A DNA stretch of 53,907 bases from CAYTRP01 sp964625145 (lineage in GTDB: Bacteria; Sumerlaeota; Sumerlaeia; SLMS01; JAHLLQ01): positions 1 through 53,907 of the forward strand of contig CAZVAQ010000005.1 in NCBI GenBank assembly GCA_964625145.1. Direction: 5' to 3'. This document shows, piece after piece, positions 1 through 7,939 of this stretch. Numbering within the stretch: the stretch's first letter is position 1; each line of letters starts with the position of its first letter. The position numbers and the translations under genes are program-made. Below the pieces are notes generated by a model. That model made no database searches and was not told the origin of the DNA. It was given only the letters and a program-made list of their open reading frames with translations.

Positions 1-650
1 GTATGCTCGGCATCCAGGATCGGCCCCGCGTTCAGGAAGGCAAGATCATCCCGCTCGAAGCCTGTGGGCTTCACACCATCTCCATGGGTTTTCTCGTTAG
101 CGACGAACAACCCATGATCTGGCGCGGGCCGATGCTGCACGGTGTCATGAAGCAGCTCCTGTTCGACGTCGCCTGGGGCGACAAGGACTACCTCATCGTC
201 GACATGCCCCCGGGAACGGGTGACGTGCCGCTCTCGCTGTCGCAAATGGTTCCGCTGACCGGAGCGGTGGTTGTGACGACACCACAGAACGTGGCGCTGC
301 AGGATGTGCGCAAGGCCATCGCCATGTTCTCCACCTTCAAGGTGCCGCTCATCGGCATAGTCGAGAACATGGCCTACTATCTGTGTCCCAAGTGTGGCCA
401 TCGCGACGAGATCTTCGATCACGGCGGGGGAGAGCGGACCGCGCTGGAGTTGGATGTGCCCTTCCTCGGCGCCGTGCCCTTGAACTCCTCCATTCGTCAA
501 GCCATGGACATCGGGCGTCCCATTGCATTGGATGACGATACGGAATTCAGCACCATCTATCGCGATATTGCCGGCCTGGTCGCCCGTCGGGTTTCCACCA
601 TGAATGCTGCAGCCGGCCCACGTCCCTTTGCGGTGGTATCCGGCCCATGA
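1..650 (+). CDS. mrp: Mrp/ApbC family iron-sulfur cluster carrier ATPase, 5'-truncated by window edge
   Basis: This is the C-terminal two thirds of a Mrp/NBP35-type P-loop ATPase, a cytosolic scaffold/carrier for Fe-S cluster delivery. The frame is open at the left edge, and the first residues match the middle of the family (the MLGI segment that follows the Walker A/switch I part), so the P-loop lies outside the window. Visible family marks are the Walker B/switch II segment VDMPPGTGD, the downstream TTPQ-VALQDV region, and a CPKCGH motif whose two cysteines are the pair that binds the bridging cluster in this family. The stop codon overlaps the start of the next gene by 4 bp (ATGA), so the two are probably cotranslated. 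Confidence 0.93.
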   Translation, partial: MLGIQDRPRVQEGKIIPLEACGLHTISMGFLVSDEQPMIWRGPMLHGVMKQLLFDVAWGDKDYLIVDMPPGTGDVPLSLSQMVPLTGAVVVTTPQNVALQDVRKAIAMFSTFKVPLIGIVENMAYYLCPKCGHRDEIFDHGGGERTALELDVPFLGAVPLNSSIRQAMDIGRPIALDDDTEFSTIYRDIAGLVARRVSTMNAAAGPRPFAVVSGP

Positions 651-889
651 CCAGCACATCAAAGCAATTGCCAACCGCGAACGGCGACACGCCCCTGCGT
701 GCCAGCCGGCGCCAGACGGGCCTCTACATATCCATCGTGGGCATTGCGGCCCTTGTGCCACTGATGCTTTGCGCGATATTCGTGGAGCAATCGCGTGGCT
801 TGTTCGCGCTCAGCGCGCTCTTGGCCTGGGTCGTCTGGAAGGTGGGCCGCACGATCATGAAGCTCAACTCGCCCGCCGAACTCCACTAA
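647..889 (+). CDS. small two-TM membrane protein, unknown function
   Basis: An 80-residue protein with no family I recognise. After a polar, Arg-rich N-terminus of about 25 residues come two hydrophobic segments, roughly residues 26-46 (LYISIVGIAALVPLMLCAIF) and 52-68, so it should be a small inner-membrane protein. It starts inside the stop codon of the Mrp-type ATPase (ATGA overlap), which argues that it is a real, coupled gene. Its stop codon ends at 889 and truB on the other strand ends at 890, so the two converge with no spacer. Confidence 0.65.
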   Translation: MTSTSKQLPTANGDTPLRASRRQTGLYISIVGIAALVPLMLCAIFVEQSRGLFALSALLAWVVWKVGRTIMKLNSPAELH

Positions 890-1894
890 TCACTCGGCGG
901 CCGGCTCCTCTGCTGCTTGTTCCACCATCAGCAACTTCGTTGGCTGGAACCACAACCCGGTGAATCGCTGCAGCGCTTGCGGCGGTTTGCTCGGCGGCGC
1001 GGAAACCGTCTTCGCCACGGCCATGGCGTCCTTGCCCAGCGGGCACAGGTACACCATGTCGCCAACCCTTGCAGCCGGCGATTCCTCGTCCCGCTCTGCC
1101 AGCGAGGCCGGAATGGCCTGACCGCGCAGTAGCCATGATACGCCCGTCGGCGGCACATGGTAAACAGGCCATGTCGTCAGTGCATCCACCATCGGCAGGA
1201 CATACTGCTCCAGACTTTCCGGCGTGCATTCCCGCACGACATCCAGCGTCACCGCCTCTTCCAATGTGATGTCGCCCACGCGCGTGCGACGCAATGTTGA
1301 GACAACGGCGCCGCATCCCGCCGCCTGCCCCAGATCATGCACCAGCGACCGCACATATGTGCCCGACGAACAGGACACGCGAAAAGTTGCCAGGTCGCCT
1401 TCAAGTGATAGAATCTCGTACTCGTCCACCCGGACCTGCCGCGGTTCGGCTTCGACTTCCTCGCCGGAGCGCGCGTATTCGTAGAGCTTCCGCCCTTGGA
1501 CCTTCACGGCACTGTAGGGTGGCGGCACCTGTTCGATCTCGCCGGTCAGGGGGGCGGTCAGCGCCCGAAGCTCCTCCAGCGTCGGCCGGGTCTTGGGACC
1601 CTCCGTCATCGCGCCCGTGACATCGTACGTGTCGGAGGTAACGCCCAGCCGCATCGTCCCCTCGTAGGTCTTGTCGAATCCCACCAGATATTCGCTCAGC
1701 TTGGTCGCCTCGCCCACCATGACGACCAAAAGGCCCGTTGCCATCGGATCGAGCGTTCCGGTATGACCCACGCGACGCGTACCCGCGGCGCGCCGCACGA
1801 CATTGACGGCGTCCTGCGAGGTTAGCCCTTCGGGCTTGTCGACAAGGATGATTCCATGCAGACGGGACTGGCGCTTTGAGCCTTTCCGCGACAT
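890..1894 (-). CDS. truB: tRNA pseudouridine(55) synthase TruB
   Basis: Converts U55 of the tRNA T-loop to pseudouridine. The N-terminal catalytic domain carries the family motif GHTGTLDPMATGLL, with the catalytic Asp near residue 49, preceded by the HGIILVDKPEG segment. SCSSGTYVRSLVHDLG matches the second conserved core, and a C-terminal PUA-like extension follows. I chose the ATG at 1894 over a GTG at 1906 because a GGTGAGG ribosome-binding site precedes it. At 334 residues it is slightly longer than usual because of the C-terminal tail. Its 5' end faces the MFS gene, whose longest reading frame overlaps it head to head. Confidence 0.95.
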   Translation of the reverse strand: MSRKGSKRQSRLHGIILVDKPEGLTSQDAVNVVRRAAGTRRVGHTGTLDPMATGLLVVMVGEATKLSEYLVGFDKTYEGTMRLGVTSDTYDVTGAMTEGPKTRPTLEELRALTAPLTGEIEQVPPPYSAVKVQGRKLYEYARSGEEVEAEPRQVRVDEYEILSLEGDLATFRVSCSSGTYVRSLVHDLGQAAGCGAVVSTLRRTRVGDITLEEAVTLDVVRECTPESLEQYVLPMVDALTTWPVYHVPPTGVSWLLRGQAIPASLAERDEESPAARVGDMVYLCPLGKDAMAVAKTVSAPPSKPPQALQRFTGLWFQPTKLLMVEQAAEEPAAE

Positions 1895-3180
1895 CTGATA
1901 CCTCACCTGTGGGGGGGACCGAGTCCCAGGATTCGGTGGCGCTTCACAACCCTACCTGGATCCTGGCCCAGCCGATCATTTGGGTCTTCGGAGCCGTCGC
2001 GCTCCTGTTCCCTTACGTGCCGGTGTATTTCAAGCACGTCGGGATGAGCGAAAGGGAAATCGCCATCCTGCTGGGCATTGGGCCGGTCTTTGCCCTCACC
2101 GTCCAGCAATTGTGGGGCTACATGTCCGATGTGCTGTGGAACCGCCGCCGGGTCATGATCCTCCTGTCGGTCCTGACCCTGCACGTCGCCACGGCCTTCG
2201 TCATCCTCGCCTACGGGTTTCCCCATCTCCAGACGTTCTGGATCCTGCTGATCCTTTATGGCTTGATGGCGGCGGTGAACAATCCCCGCATCTCCATGAC
2301 CGTCTCGATGGTGATGGCGGATCGCGACGGGCAGGAGCGCTTCCCGCTGATCCGCACGATGGGCACGCTCAGCTTCATTGTCCTGTGCGCCAGCGCCGGA
2401 TGGTTGGCCGATCGCTATGATGTGCGCGTCATCTTCCCGCTTCTGATCGGCCTCAACTTCTTCATGATCCTGTCCCTGCTTCCGATCCGGGACGTCACAC
2501 CGCGCAGCCGCATCGCCGCCACGGGTGACATTCCGCCTCCCGTCCCCGGTTTCTGGCATGTGCAGAAAGCCCTGTTTGCCAAGCCCGCCATCCGGTGGTT
2601 CTTCGCCTTTGTCGCCATGACCCAGCTCGCACACGGCGCGGCGATGATTTTTCAGAGCGTGTTGATCAAGGAGCTCGGCGGCGGCAATCGCCTGGTCAGC
2701 CATGCCCTCAACGTCGGCGCCGCCGCGGAGATCGCCGCCCTGCTCGGCTTCGCCTTCTTCATGCGACACATCCGGCTGATGGGCTTGTTGATGTTGGCCT
2801 TTCTCGGCTCCGGCATGCGATGGCTCCTGATCTACCTGTGCACGCATCTGGATGCCGTGCCGACGATACCGGTCCTCGTCGCTTCAAACGTCTTCCACTT
2901 CTTCTCCTTTGGCCTCATGTACATGGCGTGCGTCGTCATGGTGGAACGCGAGGTTCCCGCCGCCTATCGCACCAGCGGCCAGACCATGCTGGGGCTGATC
3001 TTCTTCACGGCCGGCGCGGCAGGGGGGCCGTTGCTCAGCGCACTCTTCTTCCAGATCGGCACGCTGCCGGACCTTTACGGCGCCGCCGCGCTCATCACAT
3101 TCCTCGCGACACCGGTTTGGTGGCGCATGAAGAAGATGTACGAGAAGGATTTGGGCGTGAGCGGGTTTTGGATTCGCTGA
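1876..3180 (+). CDS. MFS transporter, 12-TM, MFS_1-like family
   Basis: A major facilitator protein with about twelve hydrophobic segments across roughly 415 residues. The short loop motif between TM2 and TM3 (GYMSDVLWNRRRVM) resembles the MFS signature G-x3-D-x3-RR. The overall look is like the group containing 3-phenylpropionate and nucleoside permeases, but the substrate cannot be read from sequence. The longest frame begins with TTG at 1876 and would overlap the divergent truB start; GTG codons at 1909 and 1936 are equally possible, and the last sits just before TM1 with a nearby AGGA. The stop codon lies within the left terminal repeat of the hairpin element that follows. Confidence 0.85.
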   Translation: MSLSATSDTSPVGGTESQDSVALHNPTWILAQPIIWVFGAVALLFPYVPVYFKHVGMSEREIAILLGIGPVFALTVQQLWGYMSDVLWNRRRVMILLSVLTLHVATAFVILAYGFPHLQTFWILLILYGLMAAVNNPRISMTVSMVMADRDGQERFPLIRTMGTLSFIVLCASAGWLADRYDVRVIFPLLIGLNFFMILSLLPIRDVTPRSRIAATGDIPPPVPGFWHVQKALFAKPAIRWFFAFVAMTQLAHGAAMIFQSVLIKELGGGNRLVSHALNVGAAAEIAALLGFAFFMRHIRLMGLLMLAFLGSGMRWLLIYLCTHLDAVPTIPVLVASNVFHFFSFGLMYMACVVMVEREVPAAYRTSGQTMLGLIFFTAGAAGGPLLSALFFQIGTLPDLYGAAALITFLATPVWWRMKKMYEKDLGVSGFWIR

Positions 3181-3563
3181 AGCATCTTGCAGCGTATCGA
3201 GGATCCTGCATCGCTTGTCCAAATCGACCATGCGCAATTTCGTCCAGTGGTCCCGATAGGGACCGCAGCTGATTAGCCCCCCCATCGTCCCGAAGGGCGA
3301 TGGGGGGTAAACGCAGACGATTGAATTGCGCCCCGCAGGGACGCCAGTTAAGGTGTGCCAAATCCGCGTAGTTGACGCGCTTTGTGGCATCCCATCCGGG
3401 ATGCGATCAACATTGTATGCATAACCCCGCATCGCCCTATCGGGACGATACGGGGCTAATGAAATGTGATCCCTCGCAGGATCATTCCCGGTTGGGACTG
3501 GAGAATGATGCCAATGGTTAAGCTCTTCCCACGGCGTCCACGATGAAAAGTAAGATGCTTCAG
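3177..3563. repeat. hairpin-array repeat element with 12-bp terminal inverted repeats
   Basis: The gap between two convergent genes is filled by an ordered structure. Its ends are a perfect 12-bp inverted repeat, CTGAAGCATCTT at 3177-3188 and AAGATGCTTCAG at 3552-3563. Between them are at least six short hairpins with a related CCC-N3/4-GGG core: 3249-3264, 3278-3307, 3328-3344, 3387-3404, 3425-3455 and 3467-3484. The left terminal repeat overlaps the MFS stop codon and the right one ends just outside the PASTA gene stop. There is no convincing reading frame. This looks like a non-autonomous mobile or REP-like element; a very elaborate convergent terminator is the alternative. Confidence 0.6.
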
Positions 3564-3567
3564 AAAG

Positions 3568-3909
3568 CTACTCGCTGACCACCACCACAATCGTCCCGCC
3601 CTCTTTTACCCAATCTCCCGGCAGGGGGCGTTGGGAGACGACGTGGCCTTTCTCGACGGCCGTGGAGGGTTCCGTCCCCGCCACGCGAAGGGCGAACCCC
3701 GCCCCTGAAGCCCGCAGCAGGGCCTCCTCCATCGTCAGTGTCAGGACCTCCGGCGCCTGGGTTTCCGGCGTCTTCACCAACGTGTAGATGGTGGCGTATC
3801 CGGCCGCTCCGGCCGCGACGAACAGGAAGCCGCCCACAATCGCGAGGCGGAACAACGTTCCGAAGAATCCGGGTGGCTTGGCGGAGTTGCTGGCGCGTCG
3901 TGGGCTCAT
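3568..3909 (-). CDS. single-pass membrane protein with one PASTA domain
   Basis: A 113-residue protein: a short polar N-terminus, one membrane span at about residues 15-40 (LAIVGGFLFVAAGAAGYATI), then one PASTA-like domain ending TIVVVVSE (about 50-113). PASTA domains usually bind muropeptides or act as spacers on cell-wall enzymes and kinases. Here there is no kinase or penicillin-binding domain, so the partner is unknown. I chose the ATG at 3909 (MSPRRAS). A longer frame to 4026 exists, but its extra N-terminus simply translates the palindromic repeat at 3969-4023 and is probably not coding. Confidence 0.7.
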   Translation of the reverse strand: MSPRRASNSAKPPGFFGTLFRLAIVGGFLFVAAGAAGYATIYTLVKTPETQAPEVLTLTMEEALLRASGAGFALRVAGTEPSTAVEKGHVVSQRPLPGDWVKEGGTIVVVVSE

Positions 3910-3968
3910 GGGCGGTTTGTGCGGAGCGCCCGCGCAGAACGCCAAGGAAAAACAAAGAGATTGGATCA

Positions 3969-4023
3969 GCCACAAAGAGGCACAGAAGGCACGAAAGGGG
4001 ATTATCTTGTGCCTTCTTGTGGC
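3969..4023. repeat. 55-bp imperfect palindromic repeat (CCACAAAGAGGCACA type)
   Basis: The left arm GCCACAAAGAGGCACAGAAG (extending to 3994) and the right arm at 4005-4023 (TCTTGTGCCTTCTTGTGGC) are complementary except for a 7-base insertion in the left arm, so the segment folds into a long hairpin with a short loop. The low-complexity CACAAAGNGGCACA style differs from the surrounding GC-rich sequence. Similar CACAAAGGCACA-type segments are known as dispersed intergenic repeats in diverse bacteria; that comparison is from memory. It lies between pgsA and the PASTA gene. Confidence 0.55.
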
Positions 4024-4041
4024 CAATCAATGAATAACCCC

Positions 4042-4647
4042 TCACTCCCGCAGCAGACCCCGGTTCTTTGACAGATACACCCAGCCTGAGAGGATCGTCA
4101 GCAGGGTCGTCGCCGCCATCAGGCCATGGATCGTCCACTCCGTGGCGGGGTTCCATGCGGACTCGTTCCAGCCGCCGCTGGTGCGCATGAACTCGCGGAC
4201 CGTCATCAGCAGCAATGCGATCAGGATCGTGGCCAGTTGCAGCGCCGTCTTGTACTTTCCCCAAATGTCGGCGGCCATGGCGCGGCCTTCAAGCGCCGCC
4301 AGGCCACGCAATCCCGTGACGATGAACTCCCGCGCCAGGATCACCACCACCATCCATCCCCAGATGATGTGCAACTCCACCAAGGCGATCATCACGGCGG
4401 CGACGAGCACCTTGTCCGCCAGCGGATCCAACAGCTTGCCCAGCGACGTGATCAGGTTTCGCGAACGGGCGATCTTTCCATCCAGCCAGTCCGTGAGGGT
4501 TGCGGCCACGACGAGAACAAACGCCGCCAGATAGCACCAGGCGGCCAGTTGGTGGTTGCCCGCGTCCAATCCCGGCGCGAGCAGCCCGGCCAGAATGAGC
4601 GGGATCATTGCCAGACGCGCCATGGAAAGTTTGTTTGGCAGGTTCAT
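4042..4647 (-). CDS. pgsA: CDP-diacylglycerol--glycerol-3-phosphate 3-phosphatidyltransferase
   Basis: Makes phosphatidylglycerophosphate, the committed step to phosphatidylglycerol, in the inner membrane. The CDP-alcohol phosphatidyltransferase signature D-x2-DG-x2-AR-x8-G-x3-D-x3-D is complete (DWLDGKIARS followed by GKLLDPLADK). About five membrane spans are visible over 201 residues, normal for PgsA. I placed the start at the ATG at 4647 (MNLPNKLSMARL), where homology to the family begins; the frame extends to 4722 but would then overlap the upstream gene. The gene lies 43 bp downstream of the GcvT/YgfZ-like gene, likely in one transcript. Confidence 0.93.
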   Translation of the reverse strand: MNLPNKLSMARLAMIPLILAGLLAPGLDAGNHQLAAWCYLAAFVLVVAATLTDWLDGKIARSRNLITSLGKLLDPLADKVLVAAVMIALVELHIIWGWMVVVILAREFIVTGLRGLAALEGRAMAADIWGKYKTALQLATILIALLLMTVREFMRTSGGWNESAWNPATEWTIHGLMAATTLLTILSGWVYLSKNRGLLRE

Positions 4648-4690
4648 CGCAGGAATCAGGCAGGGGAGTGAATTGACCGGCGGTTGTTCG

Positions 4691-5779
4691 TCACCGTGCC
4701 AGATTCTCGGTCGGCAGGACAACGGCCTTCATGATCTGATCCAGTGTCCGCGCCTGAAGCTCAACCCCCGGGACTGCGCGCAGGGCATCGACGAATCCCA
4801 TGGCGTAGCAGTTGCGCTTGCGCGGGCTGTAAATCGAGCTCGTGATGCGTCCGATGCGCACTCCTTCGGATTCCAAGGGGCTGCCGGGGGCGGGCGGGTG
4901 CAGGCTGTCGATCTCCAGGTGGACCAGCCGCCGGCTGAACTCGCCGCAGGTGCTGTGCAACAAGGCGCGACGGCCGGGGAAAACCCGCTTCTGAAAATCC
5001 ACCTTGTCCGACGCGCCGATCTCCAGCGGCGTCGTGGAATCGTCCATCTCGGCGCCAATACGGGGAATGCCCAGCTCAATGCGAAGGGACTCCATGGCTC
5101 TCCAGCCCACGGGTACGATTCCGTGCGAGGAGCCGGTGGCAGTCAGCGTATTCCAGAGCGAATCGAGGAAGGCTGTACCAGCATCCAGCCGCCAATAGGG
5201 GAGCCACCCCAGCCGTCGCCTCAGCGCCAGACATCGCGCCTGACCAATCTGCACGATCCCAAACTGGTCCTCTCCCGCGGGCAGGGAACCGTCCAGGACG
5301 ATAGACTGGAGCAGATCATCGACGGCGGGTCCGATGACGACGACGCTTCCCTGGGTCTCGCTGGTGTCGACAAGTTGGATCCCTTGGGTCTGCTCCAGTT
5401 GTGTGCGCCACCATTGGACCATCTCCGAGCGCACCGTGAAATGTCCATGCAAGAGGCAGAACCGGTCGTTCTGCAGGATCTCCAGCGTGTCGATGATGCC
5501 GCCGCGATCATTTAAGACGAACCCGTCTGCGACGCCGATGCTCCCCTCCGGTTTCAGGGAGCAGGTCACCAGCTTGTTCAGGTCCTTGATGTGTCCCTCT
5601 CCGGAGATGCGCACGCGGCTGTCGGCGCTGGCGTCGAAGATCCCGCCCCGGGCCAGAACAGCTTCCACCTCTTCCTCGGGGGAGGAATAGGTGTCCGCCA
5701 GGAACCAGTCACTGACCGCCACAAATCGCGCACCTCCAGTGAGATGCAGGGGGTAGAGGGGTGAATTACGGGCCATCAA
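4691..5779 (-). CDS. GcvT/YgfZ-family folate-binding protein (aminomethyltransferase paralogue)
   Basis: A 362-residue member of the GcvT/YgfZ fold family, separate from the true gcvT at 48934-50049. Family marks are GGIFDASADSRVRISGEGH near residue 45, the DRGGIIDTLEI segment, and ESLRIELGIPRIGAEMD followed by TTPLEIG. The YgfZ hallmark K-G-C-Y-x-G-Q-E is absent; the equivalent segment reads KRVFPGRRALL, closer to GcvT. It could be a tetrahydrofolate-dependent Fe-S assembly factor of the YgfZ kind or a methyltransferase of another specificity. It is upstream of pgsA on the same strand. The start could be the second Met (5776). Confidence 0.75.
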   Translation of the reverse strand: MMARNSPLYPLHLTGGARFVAVSDWFLADTYSSPEEEVEAVLARGGIFDASADSRVRISGEGHIKDLNKLVTCSLKPEGSIGVADGFVLNDRGGIIDTLEILQNDRFCLLHGHFTVRSEMVQWWRTQLEQTQGIQLVDTSETQGSVVVIGPAVDDLLQSIVLDGSLPAGEDQFGIVQIGQARCLALRRRLGWLPYWRLDAGTAFLDSLWNTLTATGSSHGIVPVGWRAMESLRIELGIPRIGAEMDDSTTPLEIGASDKVDFQKRVFPGRRALLHSTCGEFSRRLVHLEIDSLHPPAPGSPLESEGVRIGRITSSIYSPRKRNCYAMGFVDALRAVPGVELQARTLDQIMKAVVLPTENLAR

Positions 5780-5995
5780 GCTCGGCTTTCACAGGTTTCG
5801 AACGATTGAACCCACAATGACCACAGGACCCCGGGGGGTTGGCAACTGCCAAGTCTGTCAGGCAGGGCAATTCCATGGCATTCCCAAGGCCGCCAGCGCG
5901 GGAATCCCTTGCGCGGGTCGGCAGGGGTGGGATTCGCTTGCGGTTCATTGCGAAGACATTCTGCCCGGGACCGCTCCCTCAAGGATATGCTCCCC

Positions 5996-7924
5996 ATGAT
6001 CCGATTTGCTTGTTTGGCCTCCCTGTCCATGCTGGCCGCGACCGCCGTGTCGGCAAAGCCCGGCTTCTCCGAGGTCGAGACCCACGACCCCGTTGAGGAG
6101 GTGCGCTTCGTCGTCCTCGGCGACACCCAGTTCGCCAACATGCCCGTCTTCGAGCGCATGGCGCATGAGATCAACATGTTGCGGCCGAACTTTGTCATCC
6201 AAGTCGGCGACCTCATCAACGGCTACACGCACAACAAGGACACCGCCCGCGCCGAGTGGAAGACCTTCCGCGGCCAGATCTCGCCGTTGACCATTCCCTT
6301 CTATCCCGTCCCCGGCAATCACGACGTCGTCACGCCGGAGCTGGTGGAGGTCTATGCCGAGGAGTGGGGCGAGGATCGCTTCACCTACTCCTTTAGTTGG
6401 GGCAACTCGCACTTCATTGCGCTCAATTCTTTCTGGCGCGACGAGCAGGCGATCGAGCACGACCGCATCGCCGAATGGCAGATTGAATGGCTTTCGAAGG
6501 ACTTGGCCGATTATGCCGAACGCCACGGCGGCGACATTGAGGGGCATTCGATCTTTCTGTTCCTGCACAGCCCGCTTTGGCGCTATGCCGCCGATCATCC
6601 CGGCCGTGCCGATTGGGACGTCATCCACCGCATACTTCAGGACTATCCCGTCAAGACCGTCTTCGGCGGACACACACACGAGCACGTGTGGGAGAAGAAG
6701 GACGACATCCACTACCTCGTGCTGAACAGTTCCGGCGGCAATGGGGGCGACAACGAACGCGGGGGATTCTTTCACACATACGTCCACGTGAGTGTCGTCG
6801 GCGATGAGGTGCGCCATGCCACCATCAAGGCCGGCTCGATCCTGCCGATCGACACCGTTGATTCCGCCGACCGGCGCAACTACCCGCGCCACAGCATCCG
6901 CGGCGAGATGCTGAATGTGGATGCGTGGATCGTGGGCGAACCGCTCGACACGGCCGTCGCGGTGCCCGTGCACAATCCCCTGTCGGAGACGCGCCGCTAT
7001 CGGTTGGATTGGCGCATACCTTTTGGCGCCGACGTCACGGCAGACCCGCCGGGGATGTGGGTGGAACTGCAACCGGGTGAAGCGCGCGAGGTCACGTTCC
7101 GCCTGACATCCCCCGCCGCGCCGCCGTTGAATCGGCGTCCTTCGCTTCAAGTCTCCGCCACCGACACGATCCGCACGGGCATTGTAGATCGGGAGACCGA
7201 AACTCGTTTGCGCGCGCAACGGGCAGCCAAGGAGGAAACGGCTCCCGGATTCCGCACGCAGATCCCGCTCGATCAATCGGTGACATTCACTGCCGAGCAC
7301 ACGCTCTTCATCCCGCCCGTCGCCAAGGCCGCCCCGCTCGTTGATGCGATCAGTATCGATGGCATCGCGGATGAGGATGCCTGGTCCGCCGCCACTCCGA
7401 TCACCGACTTCACCAACTCATCGGAAAGCGAAGGCACCGGCAATGTGGTGCGCTTCCTATACGACGACGAGTACCTGTACGTCAGCGCCCACCTCGGCGA
7501 GCCCAATCCCGCGAGGCTCAAGGCCGACGCGGATCCCACGAGCCAGTATCCCTTTACGTGGGACGACGACGACTTCGGCCTCGCCTTTGATCCGCAGCTC
7601 ACGCGCAGCAACTACACGCGCCTGTTTATCAACACCGCAGGCACGCGATTCAATTCACGTCCGCGGCATTTGCCGGAAGAAGATCGCTACTGGCAAAGCC
7701 GCTATGATTCCGCCATCCACATCGGCGACGATCATTGGTCCATCGAGATGCGCATTCCGTGGGACGAGACCTTTGCCGACGGCGCGCCGAAGGCCGGCGA
7801 CCAGTTCGGCATGATGATCGTCCGCCGCCGCCAGCAGCAGGGCACGCCCGAAATGATCTGGCGCGGCCCGACGGGAACCGGCCTGTACGACGCGCGGAGG
7901 TATGGGGTGTTGGTGTTTGAGTAA
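5996..7924 (+). CDS. secreted metallophosphoesterase with C-terminal CBM9-like domain
   Basis: An N-terminal signal peptide (MIRFACLASLSMLAATAVSA) is followed by a calcineurin-type phosphoesterase domain with all metal-binding blocks: GDTQ, VGDL, PGNHD, LHSPLW and GGHTH. A linker of roughly 150 residues follows, and the last 200 or so residues match a carbohydrate-binding family 9-like module (IDGIADEDAWSAA ... TWDDDDFGLAFDP). The product should act outside the inner membrane on a phosphoester or on phosphorylated sugars or polymers; the exact substrate is not visible. I chose ATG 5996 because AAGGA lies 10 bases upstream; the frame is open from 5909. It is divergent from the GcvT-like gene, with 216 bp between them. 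Confidence 0.88.
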   Translation: MIRFACLASLSMLAATAVSAKPGFSEVETHDPVEEVRFVVLGDTQFANMPVFERMAHEINMLRPNFVIQVGDLINGYTHNKDTARAEWKTFRGQISPLTIPFYPVPGNHDVVTPELVEVYAEEWGEDRFTYSFSWGNSHFIALNSFWRDEQAIEHDRIAEWQIEWLSKDLADYAERHGGDIEGHSIFLFLHSPLWRYAADHPGRADWDVIHRILQDYPVKTVFGGHTHEHVWEKKDDIHYLVLNSSGGNGGDNERGGFFHTYVHVSVVGDEVRHATIKAGSILPIDTVDSADRRNYPRHSIRGEMLNVDAWIVGEPLDTAVAVPVHNPLSETRRYRLDWRIPFGADVTADPPGMWVELQPGEAREVTFRLTSPAAPPLNRRPSLQVSATDTIRTGIVDRETETRLRAQRAAKEETAPGFRTQIPLDQSVTFTAEHTLFIPPVAKAAPLVDAISIDGIADEDAWSAATPITDFTNSSESEGTGNVVRFLYDDEYLYVSAHLGEPNPARLKADADPTSQYPFTWDDDDFGLAFDPQLTRSNYTRLFINTAGTRFNSRPRHLPEEDRYWQSRYDSAIHIGDDHWSIEMRIPWDETFADGAPKAGDQFGMMIVRRRQQQGTPEMIWRGPTGTGLYDARRYGVLVFE

Positions 7925-7939
7925 GGTGGTTGGCGCGCC

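Noticed and set aside
5839..5852. TTGGCAACTGCCAA palindrome, considered as a sigma-54 promoter or operator
   Set aside because: The GC pair needed ten bases after GG for a -24/-12 promoter is absent (GT instead), and a single 6-bp palindrome is too weak for an operator claim.
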